Source: Gordonia sp. SL306 | GTDB lineage: Bacteria; Actinomycetota; Actinomycetes; Mycobacteriales; Mycobacteriaceae | Reading direction: 5' to 3' | DNA length: 64,000 nt | NCBI RefSeq assembly: GCF_026625785.1 | Contig: NZ_CP113063.1 | Location: 3,844,001-3,908,000, forward strand | In this document: positions 16,839 to 25,342 of the stretch, piece by piece | Position numbering within the stretch: the stretch's first letter is position 1 | How the letters are laid out: each line of letters opens with the position of its first letter | The notes under the pieces: model-generated | Databases searched by the model: none | What the model was told of the DNA's origin: nothing | What the model saw: the letters and a program-made list of their open reading frames with translations, nothing else | Position numbers and translations under genes: made by a program

Positions 16839-17495
16839 ATGTCGCCGTTGGAGATCGTGGTCCGGGGTGTCGCGCGCCGAAAGTTCCGCCCTGAGCGGGC
16901 GATTCTCCGACTGGCCATCCAGCTCGAGGGGTCGTCGCGGGACACTGTCTATCGGGAGGCCGTCGGTGTGCACGGCCCGGTGGTGGACGATCTCAGCGAA
17001 TTGGCGACCGGGAACGCGGTCACCGACTGGTCGAGTGATTCGGTGAGGGTGTTCGGTCAACGGCCGGTTCATCCCGACGGGAGTCGCCAGGACCCGGTGT
17101 TCTCCACCCGCATCGAGATCGAAGCCCGATTCGGCGACTTCGAGGCGCTCTCGCAATTCATCGATCGTTGGGCGACGACGGACGGAGTCGAAGTCGGCGG
17201 CGTGCGGTGGGATGTCGCCGAGGAGAACCGGCGACGATATGAACGTGACCTGCGCAGAGAGGCCGTCGACGACGCCGTCGCGAAGGCGCAGGCATATGCC
17301 GACGCGGTCGGTCGAGGCGCCGTGGTGGCAACGCAGCTCGCCGATCCCGACATGCTGTCGGAACCTCAGCCCTCGCCGCGGTTGTCACGCCGCATGGCCG
17401 TCGGCGCTGCGGGTGTATCCGACCCGGCGCTGGAGCTGCACGCGGAGGACATCGACATCGCAGTGTCTGTGGACGCGAGGTTCGTCGCCGATTAG
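16839..17495 (+). CDS. SIMPL (DUF541) domain protein
   Basis: 218-residue cytoplasmic or exported protein of the SIMPL/DUF541 family: opening LEIVVRGVARRKFRPERAILRLAIQLEG, a central VTDWSSDSVRVFGQRP, and the characteristic helix-strand DDAVAKAQAYADAVGR followed by a late VSVDARFVAD strand. No signal peptide is visible, unlike many SIMPL members. The biochemical role of the family is unclear. It lies between rimJ and glpR with gaps of 40 and 143 nt. Confidence 0.8.
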   Translation: MSPLEIVVRGVARRKFRPERAILRLAIQLEGSSRDTVYREAVGVHGPVVDDLSELATGNAVTDWSSDSVRVFGQRPVHPDGSRQDPVFSTRIEIEARFGDFEALSQFIDRWATTDGVEVGGVRWDVAEENRRRYERDLRREAVDDAVAKAQAYADAVGRGAVVATQLADPDMLSEPQPSPRLSRRMAVGAAGVSDPALELHAEDIDIAVSVDARFVAD

Positions 17496-17638
17496 GGGCG
17501 AATCACGCCCGCCCTGAGAGCGCTCTGTGAATTCGTGGAATGTCGCCGACGCCCGGCGCGTCTGCGCTGGCCGAGGCATGAGCACCCCTAGATTGTGAGG
17601 TGGCCTCGTGTAACCAGAGTGAAAGAAGGGAGAGTCGC

Positions 17639-18949
17639 ATGCCGAACTCAGTCTTGTGGGTCTGCCTCGTGGCCGTATGGCTTTTCGTACTGGTACCGAT
17701 GGTCATCAAAGGCCGGCCACAGATGCGGAAGACGACAGATGCCGTCAAGGAGACCCGTCTGCTGCACCGCGGAGGCACCCGTACCCGAACGACCCGCCGT
17801 CGAGCATCGGGGAGTCATCCCCACGACCCGTCGTGGAAGGCCGACCGCACGAAGCGCTCCACGACGAGTGCACGCACCGCGGTCCTGGACCGTGACGACA
17901 CCGAAACCGAAACCGACACGGACGCAACGGATTCCGAGGTCGGTCGATCGACGCGCAAGTCCACTGTCAGCCGGGCCACGGGTGCTGCGGTGAAGGCACC
18001 GACCGTCGAGTCCGACGAGGACGTGGAAACGCCGGCGGCCGAGGTCGATTCCGACGACGAGCGCGACGGCGACAGCAGCGATGAGGTCACCGCAGAATCA
18101 GATGCCGATGCCGAAACTTATGCCACCGTCGATGACGACGACGAGGTCACGGTGGACGGCGAGTTCGTCGATCCCGAGCGCGAGGACGTCGAAGACGAGC
18201 TCGATGATGTCGAGGACGCCGAGATCGCCACTGTCGACGAGATCGACGACGCCGAAGACATCGATGACGACGCCGATCTCGAGGACGAGTACGACGATTC
18301 GGACGACGACGTCGAGTACGAGGAAGGCGAGTACGGCGAATATGACGACGACTTCGACGACGAGTATGACGACGAGGTCGACGAATATGACGACGACATC
18401 GAGGACGATTACGAGGACGACTTCGAGGACGAACCCGTCGCCGCAACGGATGAGCGGCCGACCAAGCCCTCGGTGACCGACAGGTCGACGCCACGCCGCC
18501 AGACCGCACAGTCGTCAGATGCCCGGCGAACCCAGCTGCGTTACCGGGAACGTCAGCGCGTCCTGCTCGGCATGATCATCCTGCTCATCGCCGCATTGGC
18601 CTCGGGCATCTTCTTGGGCCTCACCGGATGGTTCGCGTCAGGAGTTGTCGGGGTGGTGCTGCTCACCTACCTGGCCTACCTGCGACGCACCGCGGCGACC
18701 GAGCAGAAGATCCGCGCACAGCGCGCGGCTCGTGCCCGCCGGGCCGAGCGGGAGCAGGCCGAGCGTCGGCGTAGGCAGCAGGCCGTGCCCGAATTCGCCG
18801 CGGCCCCACCGCCGCAGCGGCTGCGACGTCCCGGTGGTGCCACCGTCCTCGAACTCGACGACGAGGACCCGGTGTTCGACCATCTGCCGCCGTTCCAGCG
18901 CCGTCGGATGATGCGTGAGGACGGAGAACTTCGCCGCGTCGCCGGCTGA
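17639..18949 (+). CDS. glpR: GlpR/SepX-type membrane protein with long acidic region
   Basis: 436-residue membrane protein. An N-terminal helix (VLWVCLVAVWLFVLVPMVI, residues 5-23) is followed by a cytoplasmic region, then two helices near the C-terminus (about residues 306-342) and a basic, Arg-rich tail. This layout and the galU-glp-rimJ context identify the receptor that anchors Glp in Corynebacterium (GlpR), related to streptomycete SepX and to Rv0996. Residues about 164-266 are 65 Asp/Glu in 103, in runs such as DDDFDDEYDDEVDEYDDD, an unusually acidic insert. ATG at 17639 chosen because the first helix begins there and GAAAGAAGGGAGAG precedes it. Confidence 0.82.
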   Translation: MPNSVLWVCLVAVWLFVLVPMVIKGRPQMRKTTDAVKETRLLHRGGTRTRTTRRRASGSHPHDPSWKADRTKRSTTSARTAVLDRDDTETETDTDATDSEVGRSTRKSTVSRATGAAVKAPTVESDEDVETPAAEVDSDDERDGDSSDEVTAESDADAETYATVDDDDEVTVDGEFVDPEREDVEDELDDVEDAEIATVDEIDDAEDIDDDADLEDEYDDSDDDVEYEEGEYGEYDDDFDDEYDDEVDEYDDDIEDDYEDDFEDEPVAATDERPTKPSVTDRSTPRRQTAQSSDARRTQLRYRERQRVLLGMIILLIAALASGIFLGLTGWFASGVVGVVLLTYLAYLRRTAATEQKIRAQRAARARRAEREQAERRRRQQAVPEFAAAPPPQRLRRPGGATVLELDDEDPVFDHLPPFQRRRMMREDGELRRVAG

Positions 18950-18961
18950 GCTTGACCGCAG

Positions 18962-19036
18962 CGACACAGACGACACCAGAGCCGCATGCCACGGACATAT
19001 CTGTCACGGCGTGCGGCTCTGGTGTCATCTGTGTCG
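18962..19036. terminator. Large bidirectional terminator between glpR and the next gene
   Basis: Near-perfect stem of about 29 bp: CGACACAGA, one mismatch, GACACCAGAGCCGCA, then a G-U pair and GCC, closing over a 17-nt loop that can itself pair (GACA/TGTC). It fills the space between two convergent stops at 18949 and 19038. Confidence 0.85.
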
Positions 19037-19037
19037 G

Positions 19038-19781
19038 TCAGGCCCGGGTGATCGCCTCGGGATGGTCGGCAATCCACTTGCGGGCCTGTCGAGTCGCCTG
19101 TGCGAGGGCGAATCGTTCGCCGATGTAGCTCGCGGGAGCGCCGATGATCGGGATATACGTGAGGAGCCGAAGTGGTCCGGGCGACCCGGGGCGGCGTTCC
19201 ATCTCGCCGGTGAGACTGCGCAGGACCTTCGCCGTCTCCCAGACCGTGCCGACCAGCGTGTGCCTGCGCTGCACGGGCTCCGTGGGCAGTGGCGGGCGCT
19301 CGCCGGTACCCGACTCCGTCCGGTCGACGGTGCGGCCGCACAGCACCGCTGCCAGCAACTCGACCTGGCGAGCACGCTCGGTGACTCCGTACTCGCGGGC
19401 GACCGCGACGAGGACCATCGCCTGGTTCGCGAACCCCAGCGTCGACGACAGCGGCAATCGCCTCGTCCACGCGCCGAAGACACCGGGGTAGGCGACCGCG
19501 ATGTTGTTCACCGCACCGATCCGGCTGATCCACCAGTCGGCGCGGCTGTTCATCGAGCGCTGCGACCAGCCCTTGGTGCCGGGCCAGTCGGTGACGTCGA
19601 GCGCGTCGGCGAACAGATGAAGGGCCCGCTGCACCGTCGAATCCTGGTGTCGGTCGTCGTGGAAAGTATGCCGCTTGAGACCAAGCGGATCGCGGTGCGC
19701 CAGGGTGTCGAGGACTGGGTTGATACCTGCGACAGCGCGGTCGAGCACCCCCGCGACCTGTGCGTCCGACATTTCGGCCAT
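19038..19781 (-). CDS. Conserved hypothetical protein, function unknown
   Basis: 247 residues, mostly helical by composition, starting MAEMSDAQVAGVLDRAVAG. Conserved-looking parts are WWISRIGAVNNIAVAYPGVFG in the first half and a hydrophobic LLTYIPIIGAPASYIGERFA near the end, which could lie against the membrane. There is no signal peptide, Cys motif or nucleotide-binding motif. It is a single gene between the large glpR terminator and the tRNA-Ala gene. I do not recognise the family. Confidence 0.6.
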   Translation of the reverse strand: MAEMSDAQVAGVLDRAVAGINPVLDTLAHRDPLGLKRHTFHDDRHQDSTVQRALHLFADALDVTDWPGTKGWSQRSMNSRADWWISRIGAVNNIAVAYPGVFGAWTRRLPLSSTLGFANQAMVLVAVAREYGVTERARQVELLAAVLCGRTVDRTESGTGERPPLPTEPVQRRHTLVGTVWETAKVLRSLTGEMERRPGSPGPLRLLTYIPIIGAPASYIGERFALAQATRQARKWIADHPEAITRA

Positions 19782-19913
19782 ACGGCGAGACTAGCCGAGC
19801 CGGCGGGCGGAGATCGGGCCTGAACCCACGCCACGGCCGGCCGGGTGGCGGTGTGTGAGATCGATGCGACAGGCTGCTAAAGTGGCCAACGGCCGGTCAG
19901 TCGATGACCGCCC

Positions 19914-19986
19914 GGGGCTATGGCGCAGTTGGTAGCGCGACTCGTTCGCATCGAGTAGGTCAGGGGTTCGATTCCCCTTAGCTCCA
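19914..19986 (+). tRNA. tRNA-Ala, anticodon CGC
   Basis: 73-nt cloverleaf: acceptor GGGGCTA pairing with TAGCTCC (one G-U), D arm GCGCAGTTGGTAGCGC, anticodon stem ACTCG/CGAGT with loop TTCGCAT (anticodon CGC, reads GCG), T arm AGGGG-TTCGATT-CCCCT and discriminator A at 19986. The CCA end is not encoded. A TAAAGT-like -10 box lies about 31 nt upstream. Confidence 0.96.
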
Positions 19987-20081
19987 CAGATGAACAAGCT
20001 CCACCCAAACGAAAGCGCGGTTCCGAATCGTCGGAACCGCGCTTCGTCGTTCATTGGCAGTCTTTCTTCAGCCGTCGTTGA

Positions 20082-20573
20082 TCAGCCCTTGTCGAGGATT
20101 CGCCGCGCGAAGCCGTCGGCGCGAGTCCGCAACGACTCGATCCGTTGGCTGCGGACGGCCTCGGGGTCGTCGCCTGCGTAGATCTTCGATGGACGGACCC
20201 GGACATTGGCGCAGCACTCGAAGTTCGAGCACACCAGGGTTCCGACGGTGTTGCCCTTGCGTCCCGCCGGGCCGGCGAGTTTCGCGCTGTAGAACGCGAC
20301 CTCGTTGGGCAGTTGGACGTCCTCGCACAGCGAGCACTGCGGCCGGGTTCGAGGCTGCCTACCGCCCAGCCGAAGCATGATGCCGACCGGTCGGTCGTCG
20401 ACCGGGACGATCATGTAGCCGATCAGCGGCAGTTTCGGGTCGCGCCAGCCGAGGTAATCGGTGTTCTCCCAGTCGATGTCGGCGAAGTCGGGCGGGAGTG
20501 TGAGCGCATTGCGTTCTCGCAGGGAAGCATTGACGAAGGACTTGCGAATCTGAGATTCGGTGAGTGCGTGCAT
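20082..20573 (-). CDS. FBP-domain (treble-clef zinc finger) protein
   Basis: 163 residues. The sequence shows a C-terminal treble-clef type zinc finger, with Cys pairs in CSLCEDVQLP and CSNFECCANVRV, plus the family's GYMIVPVDDRPVGIMLR strand pair and a basic C-terminal helix (RIESLRTRADGFARRILD). The FBP domain family is related to the C-terminal part of FusB-type elongation factor G-binding proteins, so ribosome or EF-G binding is plausible; this is family knowledge, not proof. ATG at 20573 (MHALTES) chosen; a GTG four codons upstream is possible. Confidence 0.78.
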   Translation of the reverse strand: MHALTESQIRKSFVNASLRERNALTLPPDFADIDWENTDYLGWRDPKLPLIGYMIVPVDDRPVGIMLRLGGRQPRTRPQCSLCEDVQLPNEVAFYSAKLAGPAGRKGNTVGTLVCSNFECCANVRVRPSKIYAGDDPEAVRSQRIESLRTRADGFARRILDKG

Positions 20574-21040
20574 GTGTATCGACACCTTGATGGATCGTCG
20601 TGACAGGGGTAGGCGTGACCGGACGCGGGACACCCGGTCGGGTGAGATCCGCGTCTGTCGGGGCGGTGTCGTCAGTTGTCGGCGTGCACGACGCCGACGA
20701 CCTCCCCACGCCCAACGGGCGACGACATGGATGGATACACGTATCGCATGGTGCCTCCGGCGTGTCCCGGTCGTCAACTGGATTGCCCCGCTCGCCAGCT
20801 GTCATGATCTGCGTCACCTGATTTGGCCGTGCTGTCAGAAGTCGCGTAACGTTGATTTCAATTGATGCACCGATCAGGTGCCGTCAACGCGTCGTAGAAC
20901 GCTTCTTCGACAGGCCGGTTAGTGCCTGCTCTTTGACTTCGTACGGCGAACGAACACGCACAGATGCGTCTTCGCCATCGACACCTTGCAGAGCTGTTCA
21001 CCTGCTGCTGTGGCGTGTCCACTACAGAAAGACACGGACC
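20574..21040. other. Divergent intergenic region, FBP gene and DEAD-box helicase
   Basis: About 470 bp with no convincing gene; the helicase frame stays open upstream to 20852, but that part lacks helicase sequence. It presumably holds both promoters and a long helicase leader. A small hairpin CACC-GATCA-GGTG is at about 20871-20883. Nothing else recognised. Confidence 0.4.
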
Positions 21041-22465
21041 TTGTCCATTACTTTTGCTTCTCTCGGCGTGCCCGCCGAACTCGTCGATGTCCTTGCCGCC
21101 GAAGGCAAGACCGAACCGTTCGCGATCCAGGCCGAGACCCTGAAGGACACCCTCGCGGGTGACGACGTGATCGGTTCCGGCAAGACCGGTTCCGGTAAGA
21201 CCCTGGCGTTCGCGATCCCGATGGTCGCCGGACTGGCCGAGCTCGACGTCCCGCGCCGTCCCGGTTCACCGACCGGTCTGATCCTGGCTCCGACCCGTGA
21301 ACTGGCCACCCAGATCGCCGCCGTGGTGACCCCGCTGGCCCGCGCGATGAACCTCACCGTCACCACCGTCTTCGGCGGTGTCAGCCAGAAGCGGCAGGAA
21401 GATGCCTTCCGCCGCGGCGTCGACATCGTCGTCGCCTGCCCCGGCCGTCTCGAGGACCTGATGCAGCAGCGCATCGTCCGTCTCGACCAGGTCGACATCA
21501 CCGTTCTCGACGAGGCCGACCACATGGCCGACCTCGGCTTCCTGCCGGGCGTGACCCGCATCCTGGCGGCGACACCGGCCGACGGGCAGCGGATGCTGTT
21601 CACCGCGACGCTCGACAACGGCGTTGACAAGGTGGCCAAGCGCTTCCTCGACAAGCCGTCGATCCACTCGACCGAGGAGACCACGGCTCCCGTCGAGATG
21701 ACCCACCACGTCTTCGAGGTGTCGCCCGGCGACAAGAACGGACTCGTCCAGGAACTGGCCTCCGGTCAGGGACGACGAATCCTGTTCATGCGCACCAAGC
21801 ATCAGGCCAAGAAGCTGGCCAAGAAGCTCACCGACAGCGGCATCCCCGCCGTCGACCTGCACGGCAATCTCAGTCAGGCGCAGCGTGACCGGAACCTGAA
21901 GGCGTTCGGCGGCGAGGGCGTGCGCGTCCTGGTGGCCACCGACGTCGCCGCGCGTGGCGTCCACGTCGACGGGGTGGAACTCGTCGTCCACGTCGATCCG
22001 CCTGCCGAGCACAAGGCGTACCTGCACCGCTCCGGTCGCACCGCCCGTGCGGGCAGCAGTGGCGACGTGGTGACCGTCTGCCTGCCCGAGCAGCGTCGTG
22101 ATCTCGCCGGCCTGCTGCGCAAGGCGAGCATCAAGGTGACCCCGACCCGTGTGGATGCCAAGTCCGCCGAGGTCGACACCCTGGTCGGGCCGCGCGCCGC
22201 GTACGTCACGCCGGTGGAGCAGCCGGTGCAGCGTCAGGCGCCGAAGTCGAACGGCCAGCGTCGTGGTCGACCGGGCGGGCGTAACGGCCAGGCCGCGAAC
22301 GACCGGTCCGGCTCCGCTCACTCGGGTCAGCGTCGTCGCGGGACGGGTCGCTCGGCGACCGCCCAGTCGCAGCCGCACACCGGGGAGTCGTCGCACGGTC
22401 GTCGACCGGCAAACCAGCAGCGTCGACGGGCAACCCGGGCCGGCGCTCCGGCCGGCGCTCGCTGA
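21041..22465 (+). CDS. DEAD-box ATP-dependent RNA helicase
   Basis: Unwinds RNA duplexes; such proteins act in ribosome assembly, RNA decay or cold adaptation. 474 residues. Motifs in order: Q motif region FAIQAETLKDTL, motif I GSGKTGSGKT, PTRELATQI (Ia), GRLEDLM, II LDEADHM, III where the usual SAT reads TAT (LFTATLD), IV-V VLVATDVAARGVHVDG, VI HRSGRTARAG. A basic Arg/Gly/Gln-rich tail of about 90 residues follows and probably binds RNA. The start is uncertain: the conserved sequence begins ITFASLGVPAEL, so TTG at 21041 is preferred over upstream codons. A strong terminator follows. Confidence 0.88.
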   Translation: MSITFASLGVPAELVDVLAAEGKTEPFAIQAETLKDTLAGDDVIGSGKTGSGKTLAFAIPMVAGLAELDVPRRPGSPTGLILAPTRELATQIAAVVTPLARAMNLTVTTVFGGVSQKRQEDAFRRGVDIVVACPGRLEDLMQQRIVRLDQVDITVLDEADHMADLGFLPGVTRILAATPADGQRMLFTATLDNGVDKVAKRFLDKPSIHSTEETTAPVEMTHHVFEVSPGDKNGLVQELASGQGRRILFMRTKHQAKKLAKKLTDSGIPAVDLHGNLSQAQRDRNLKAFGGEGVRVLVATDVAARGVHVDGVELVVHVDPPAEHKAYLHRSGRTARAGSSGDVVTVCLPEQRRDLAGLLRKASIKVTPTRVDAKSAEVDTLVGPRAAYVTPVEQPVQRQAPKSNGQRRGRPGGRNGQAANDRSGSAHSGQRRRGTGRSATAQSQPHTGESSHGRRPANQQRRRATRAGAPAGAR

Positions 22466-22484
22466 CCCAGCCGGCTCACTCTTC

Positions 22485-22520
22485 CGGAATCCACCTTCGC
22501 GCACGCGAGGGTGGATTCCG
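22485..22520 (+). terminator. Terminator after the DEAD-box helicase
   Basis: 16-bp stem CGGAATCCACCTTCGC with its complement (one G-U pair) and a GCAC loop, 20 nt after the helicase stop. Confidence 0.8.
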
Positions 22521-22530
22521 ACGTTCCGGG

Positions 22531-22551
22531 GGTCCTCGACGTTCAAGGACC
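22531..22551 (-). terminator. Possible terminator of azlCD
   Basis: GGTCCT-N9-AGGACC, a 6-bp stem, 26 nt beyond the azlD stop on the minus strand. Weak by itself. Confidence 0.4.
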
Positions 22552-22576
22552 ACAACGGCCCCTGCGGGATGACCGG

Positions 22577-22897
22577 CTACGCGACTCCGGCGGCGCGGAG
22601 ACCCGCCGCCACCACGGCCGCCAGCACCACGACCACCACGAGTGGTGCCTTGCATAGCGCGGCGATGATCCCCACCGTCACCCCCGCCGGCCGTGCCCAG
22701 CCGACAAGATCGTGGCCGGCGAACAGTGCTCCGGTGGCGGCGACCCCGACCAGCAGGACGATCGCTGCCCGGTCCATCACCGCAGCGGCCTGCGGGCTCA
22801 CCTCATATCGGCTGCGCAGCGCGGGTCCGGCCAGTCTGATCAGATACGTCCCGACGGCCAGCACGCCGACACCGACGAAGAGTCCCGTGGTGCTCAT
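22577..22897 (-). CDS. azlD: AzlD-family small subunit of branched-chain amino acid exporter
   Basis: 106-residue membrane protein with about four hydrophobic helices (LFVGVGVLAVGTYLIRLAGP; AAIVLLVGVAATGALFA; GVTVGIIAALCKAPLVVVVV). AzlC and AzlD together export branched-chain amino acids or analogues such as azaleucine. The ATG overlaps the azlC stop (ATGA at 22894-22897), so the two are translationally coupled. Substrate is inferred from the family only. Confidence 0.85.
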   Translation of the reverse strand: MSTTGLFVGVGVLAVGTYLIRLAGPALRSRYEVSPQAAAVMDRAAIVLLVGVAATGALFAGHDLVGWARPAGVTVGIIAALCKAPLVVVVVLAAVVAAGLRAAGVA

Positions 22898-23634
22898 CGC
22901 ACTGACTCCTGCGCGTGTCCGACTTCGTCGTGATCCATGACTTCCTTTGCCGGGGTGGGGGATCGGCGTCGCCGGACGATCTCGACGATCGCAACGCCTG
23001 CCAGCGAGAGCATGATCGGCACGCCTGCGGGGAGGAAGGGCGAGGCGACTACCGCGATACCGCCGCCGACCAGTGCGGCGGCGAGGGTGGTCTGCTCGCG
23101 GAGCGCGGGGACCGCCAGCGCGGCGAGCAGCGCCGGGAAGGCGGCGTCGAGACCGAGGGTCTCCGGGCTCGCGACCAGCCCGCCGATCGCCGAACCGAGC
23201 ACGGACCCGAGCGGCCAGCCGATGAGGATGCCGATGCCGCACAGGAAGAACATGGCACGTGCGCGTCGGGAATCGTGCTCGCCGGATGCGAGTGCGGCGG
23301 TCTCGTCGTTGATCAGGTGTGCGCCGAGGGCGAGCGACAGCCCGCGTCCGAGGTGTTTGCCGACGGACAGTCCGTAGCCGAAATTGCGGGTGTTCACCAG
23401 CAGTCCCGCGAGTGCGGCGACCAGCGGGGCCCCGCCTGCGGCGATCACACCGACGAACACGAACTCCGACGACCCCGCGAGCACCACCGTGGCAATCGTG
23501 AGGATCTGCCACCACGCGAGTCCTGCGGTGTGTGCGGCGACACCATAGGAGGCGCCGATCACCAGCACGGACGCGCTCATCACGACGATGGCGCGAACCG
23601 CCGACGGGTCGAGTGTTCTCCAGGCCGAACGCAT
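22894..23634 (-). CDS. azlC: AzlC-family branched-chain amino acid exporter, large subunit
   Basis: 246 residues with the AzlC fold of about seven helices: GASYGVAAHTAGLAWWQIL, STSEFVF-like GSSEFVFVGVIAAGGAP, the conserved NTRNFGYGLSVGKHL and HLINDETAALA, and a long C-terminal AGVAIVEIVRRRR anchor. Start ATG at 23634 is favoured. It lies only about 20 nt from the likely ATG of the divergent regulator, so one or both transcripts are probably leaderless. The neighbouring XRE-cupin regulator is the natural candidate controller. Confidence 0.87.
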   Translation of the reverse strand: MRSAWRTLDPSAVRAIVVMSASVLVIGASYGVAAHTAGLAWWQILTIATVVLAGSSEFVFVGVIAAGGAPLVAALAGLLVNTRNFGYGLSVGKHLGRGLSLALGAHLINDETAALASGEHDSRRARAMFFLCGIGILIGWPLGSVLGSAIGGLVASPETLGLDAAFPALLAALAVPALREQTTLAAALVGGGIAVVASPFLPAGVPIMLSLAGVAIVEIVRRRRSPTPAKEVMDHDEVGHAQESVR

Positions 23635-23653
23635 GACCACTATGATGGACACT

Positions 23654-24280
23654 ATGGATGGTGTTCGTCAAGAAGGACGGTCGTCCCGTTCAGTGAACGA
23701 CCCTGAGCGTGACCCGGCCGACGCATCGCCGGGGATCAACCCGAAGCAGGTGGTGGCGGCGTCGCTCAAACGTGAACGCACGCGGGCCGGACTGTCGATC
23801 GGCGAGCTCGCTCGGCGTGCAGGGATCGGCAAATCGACTCTCTCGCAACTGGAGTCGGGAGACGGCAACCCTAGTGTCGAGACGCTCTGGGCGCTGTCCA
23901 CGGCACTGGGGTTGCAGTTCTCGGCGCTCCTGGACGCACCCGTGCACCCGGTGGAGGTGATCCGCTTCGGCGACGGCCCGGTGATCCCGGCCGCGGCCGC
24001 CGACTATTCGGCAACGCTGCTCTCGACAGCGCGGCCGGGAACACGACGCGACATGTACCTCATCAGGGCCGAACCGGGTGAACCACGTGTCTCGGCGCCG
24101 CACTCACGCGGAGTCGTCGAACACGTGGTGATCAGTTCCGGACGGGCGCGCGTCGGGCCCACTGACGCCGCGGTGGAACTCGGGTCCGGCGACTACGTCT
24201 CGTATGCGGGCGACATCGAGCACGTCTTCGCGGCACTCGTACCGGGCACGGTGGCCGTGATGATCAGCGAGTCTTCCTGA
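23654..24280 (+). CDS. XRE-family regulator with cupin domain
   Basis: 208-residue transcription regulator: N-terminal helix-turn-helix (LKRERTRAGLSIGELARRAG and IGKSTLSQLESGDGNPSVET, about residues 41-80) and a C-terminal cupin (HSRGVVEHVVISSGRARVG ... LGSGDYVSYAGDIEHVF) that probably senses a small molecule. It is divergent from azlCD, the usual arrangement for a local repressor. Start is uncertain: ATGs at 23633, 23642, 23645 and 23654 and a GTG at 23693 (AAGGA upstream) are all in frame; 23654 is a compromise. Confidence 0.82.
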   Translation: MDGVRQEGRSSRSVNDPERDPADASPGINPKQVVAASLKRERTRAGLSIGELARRAGIGKSTLSQLESGDGNPSVETLWALSTALGLQFSALLDAPVHPVEVIRFGDGPVIPAAAADYSATLLSTARPGTRRDMYLIRAEPGEPRVSAPHSRGVVEHVVISSGRARVGPTDAAVELGSGDYVSYAGDIEHVFAALVPGTVAVMISESS

Positions 24281-24322
24281 GCCGGTGCAATGTCGTGACT
24301 CGGACAGTGGCCATCGGCCGGA

Positions 24323-25120
24323 TCACGCCGGGATGAACCGCCTGTGCAGACTTGTGGCCAGCCAGGGCCGGGCGCCCCACGCGAAAGCGCGGCCCGTGAG
24401 CGCGGCCCAGGTGGGTGAGACACGTCCGTACGCGGCGAGCAACGCGACAACAGGATCGACGCTGATGTGCACGTCAGGAGGCCGGGGATCGGTCGGATCG
24501 ATCTCGAACCTGCCGTCGGTGAACTCGTAGACGAAACGCTCGGCACACCCGCGCAACCGGATGTCGTAAGTCGCCGAGTGTCCCTCGCACGCGATCTCGT
24601 CCACCCAGTCGGGCAGGATCTGGTGGCGGCCCCGCGCCACCAGCGGGGCGACCGCGGGGTCGATATCCCATGGGGCGCCGATCGCGCAGGCGACATCGTG
24701 GCCGTGTACGACGAACTCGCCGATGAGGATGCCGAGCGCGGCGTCGGACCGGATGCACCGGTCGCCGTCGAACTTCATCAGTGGTACCCGTGCGCCGAAA
24801 TGCGACACCTCATCGAGCAGGCGGTCGAGGTCGCCGAGGAGGTTGTCGGTGAGCAGCGTGACGTCACGCGTGGTCAGGTTGGCGATCTGCTTGGCATTGA
24901 AGTCGGGCAGGTCTGTCGCCCGGCGCGACCACGAGCCCTCGCCACGGGCGAGATCGAGGTAGCGGCCGGGCGCCGACGACACGTGTCCGAGGCAATCCGC
25001 CACGGTCCACGATGGCGTGGCGGACAGACGGGTCTCGGGGTCGGCGACAGTGCGCACCAACTCCACGAACTGCGTGCCGGTCTCCCGCGCAGCGTCGATG
25101 TAGTCGAACCGCGAGAACAT
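24323..25120 (-). CDS. DinB/MDMPI-fold protein (maleylpyruvate isomerase N-terminal type, TIGR03083-like)
   Basis: 265 residues. The N-terminal half is the four-helix MDMPI/DinB domain (SWTVADCLGHVSSAPGRYLDL; IGEFVVHGHDVACAIG, giving the metal-binding His residues), and the C-terminal half resembles an SCP2-like/MDMPI C domain (FEIDPTDPRPPDVHISVDPV ... LAAYGRVSPTWAAL). Members are mycothiol-dependent isomerases or of unknown activity. GAGG lies 3 nt before the ATG at 25120. No operon partner, so the substrate cannot be named. Confidence 0.72.
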   Translation of the reverse strand: MFSRFDYIDAARETGTQFVELVRTVADPETRLSATPSWTVADCLGHVSSAPGRYLDLARGEGSWSRRATDLPDFNAKQIANLTTRDVTLLTDNLLGDLDRLLDEVSHFGARVPLMKFDGDRCIRSDAALGILIGEFVVHGHDVACAIGAPWDIDPAVAPLVARGRHQILPDWVDEIACEGHSATYDIRLRGCAERFVYEFTDGRFEIDPTDPRPPDVHISVDPVVALLAAYGRVSPTWAALTGRAFAWGARPWLATSLHRRFIPA

Positions 25121-25342
25121 CGTCCTCACAACTGGCCACCCCCCAGAGCAACAGGGACTCAGAATAACCCCGGGTGGTCGTCCGGGCGGACGAACGTGAC
25201 ACAACTGTTTCCTGCGCGTATTCGTTTGTGCACAACGACTTTTGCGAAACTGTAGATCCGATTGCAGTGGGACGTCTGTCCCAGATCGCTCGGGTCCCGT
25301 AGAGGACCTCGTCGGCCCGCGGGCCGAGCCGGCGAGAGGCGG

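Noticed and set aside
20852..21040. N-terminal extension of the DEAD-box helicase
   Set aside because: The extra 63 residues lack helicase features; conserved sequence begins at ITFASLGVP, just after the TTG at 21041.
25312..25327. Terminator after fprB
   Set aside because: TCGGCCCGCGGGCCGA is a perfect palindrome but has no loop, so it is not a convincing hairpin.
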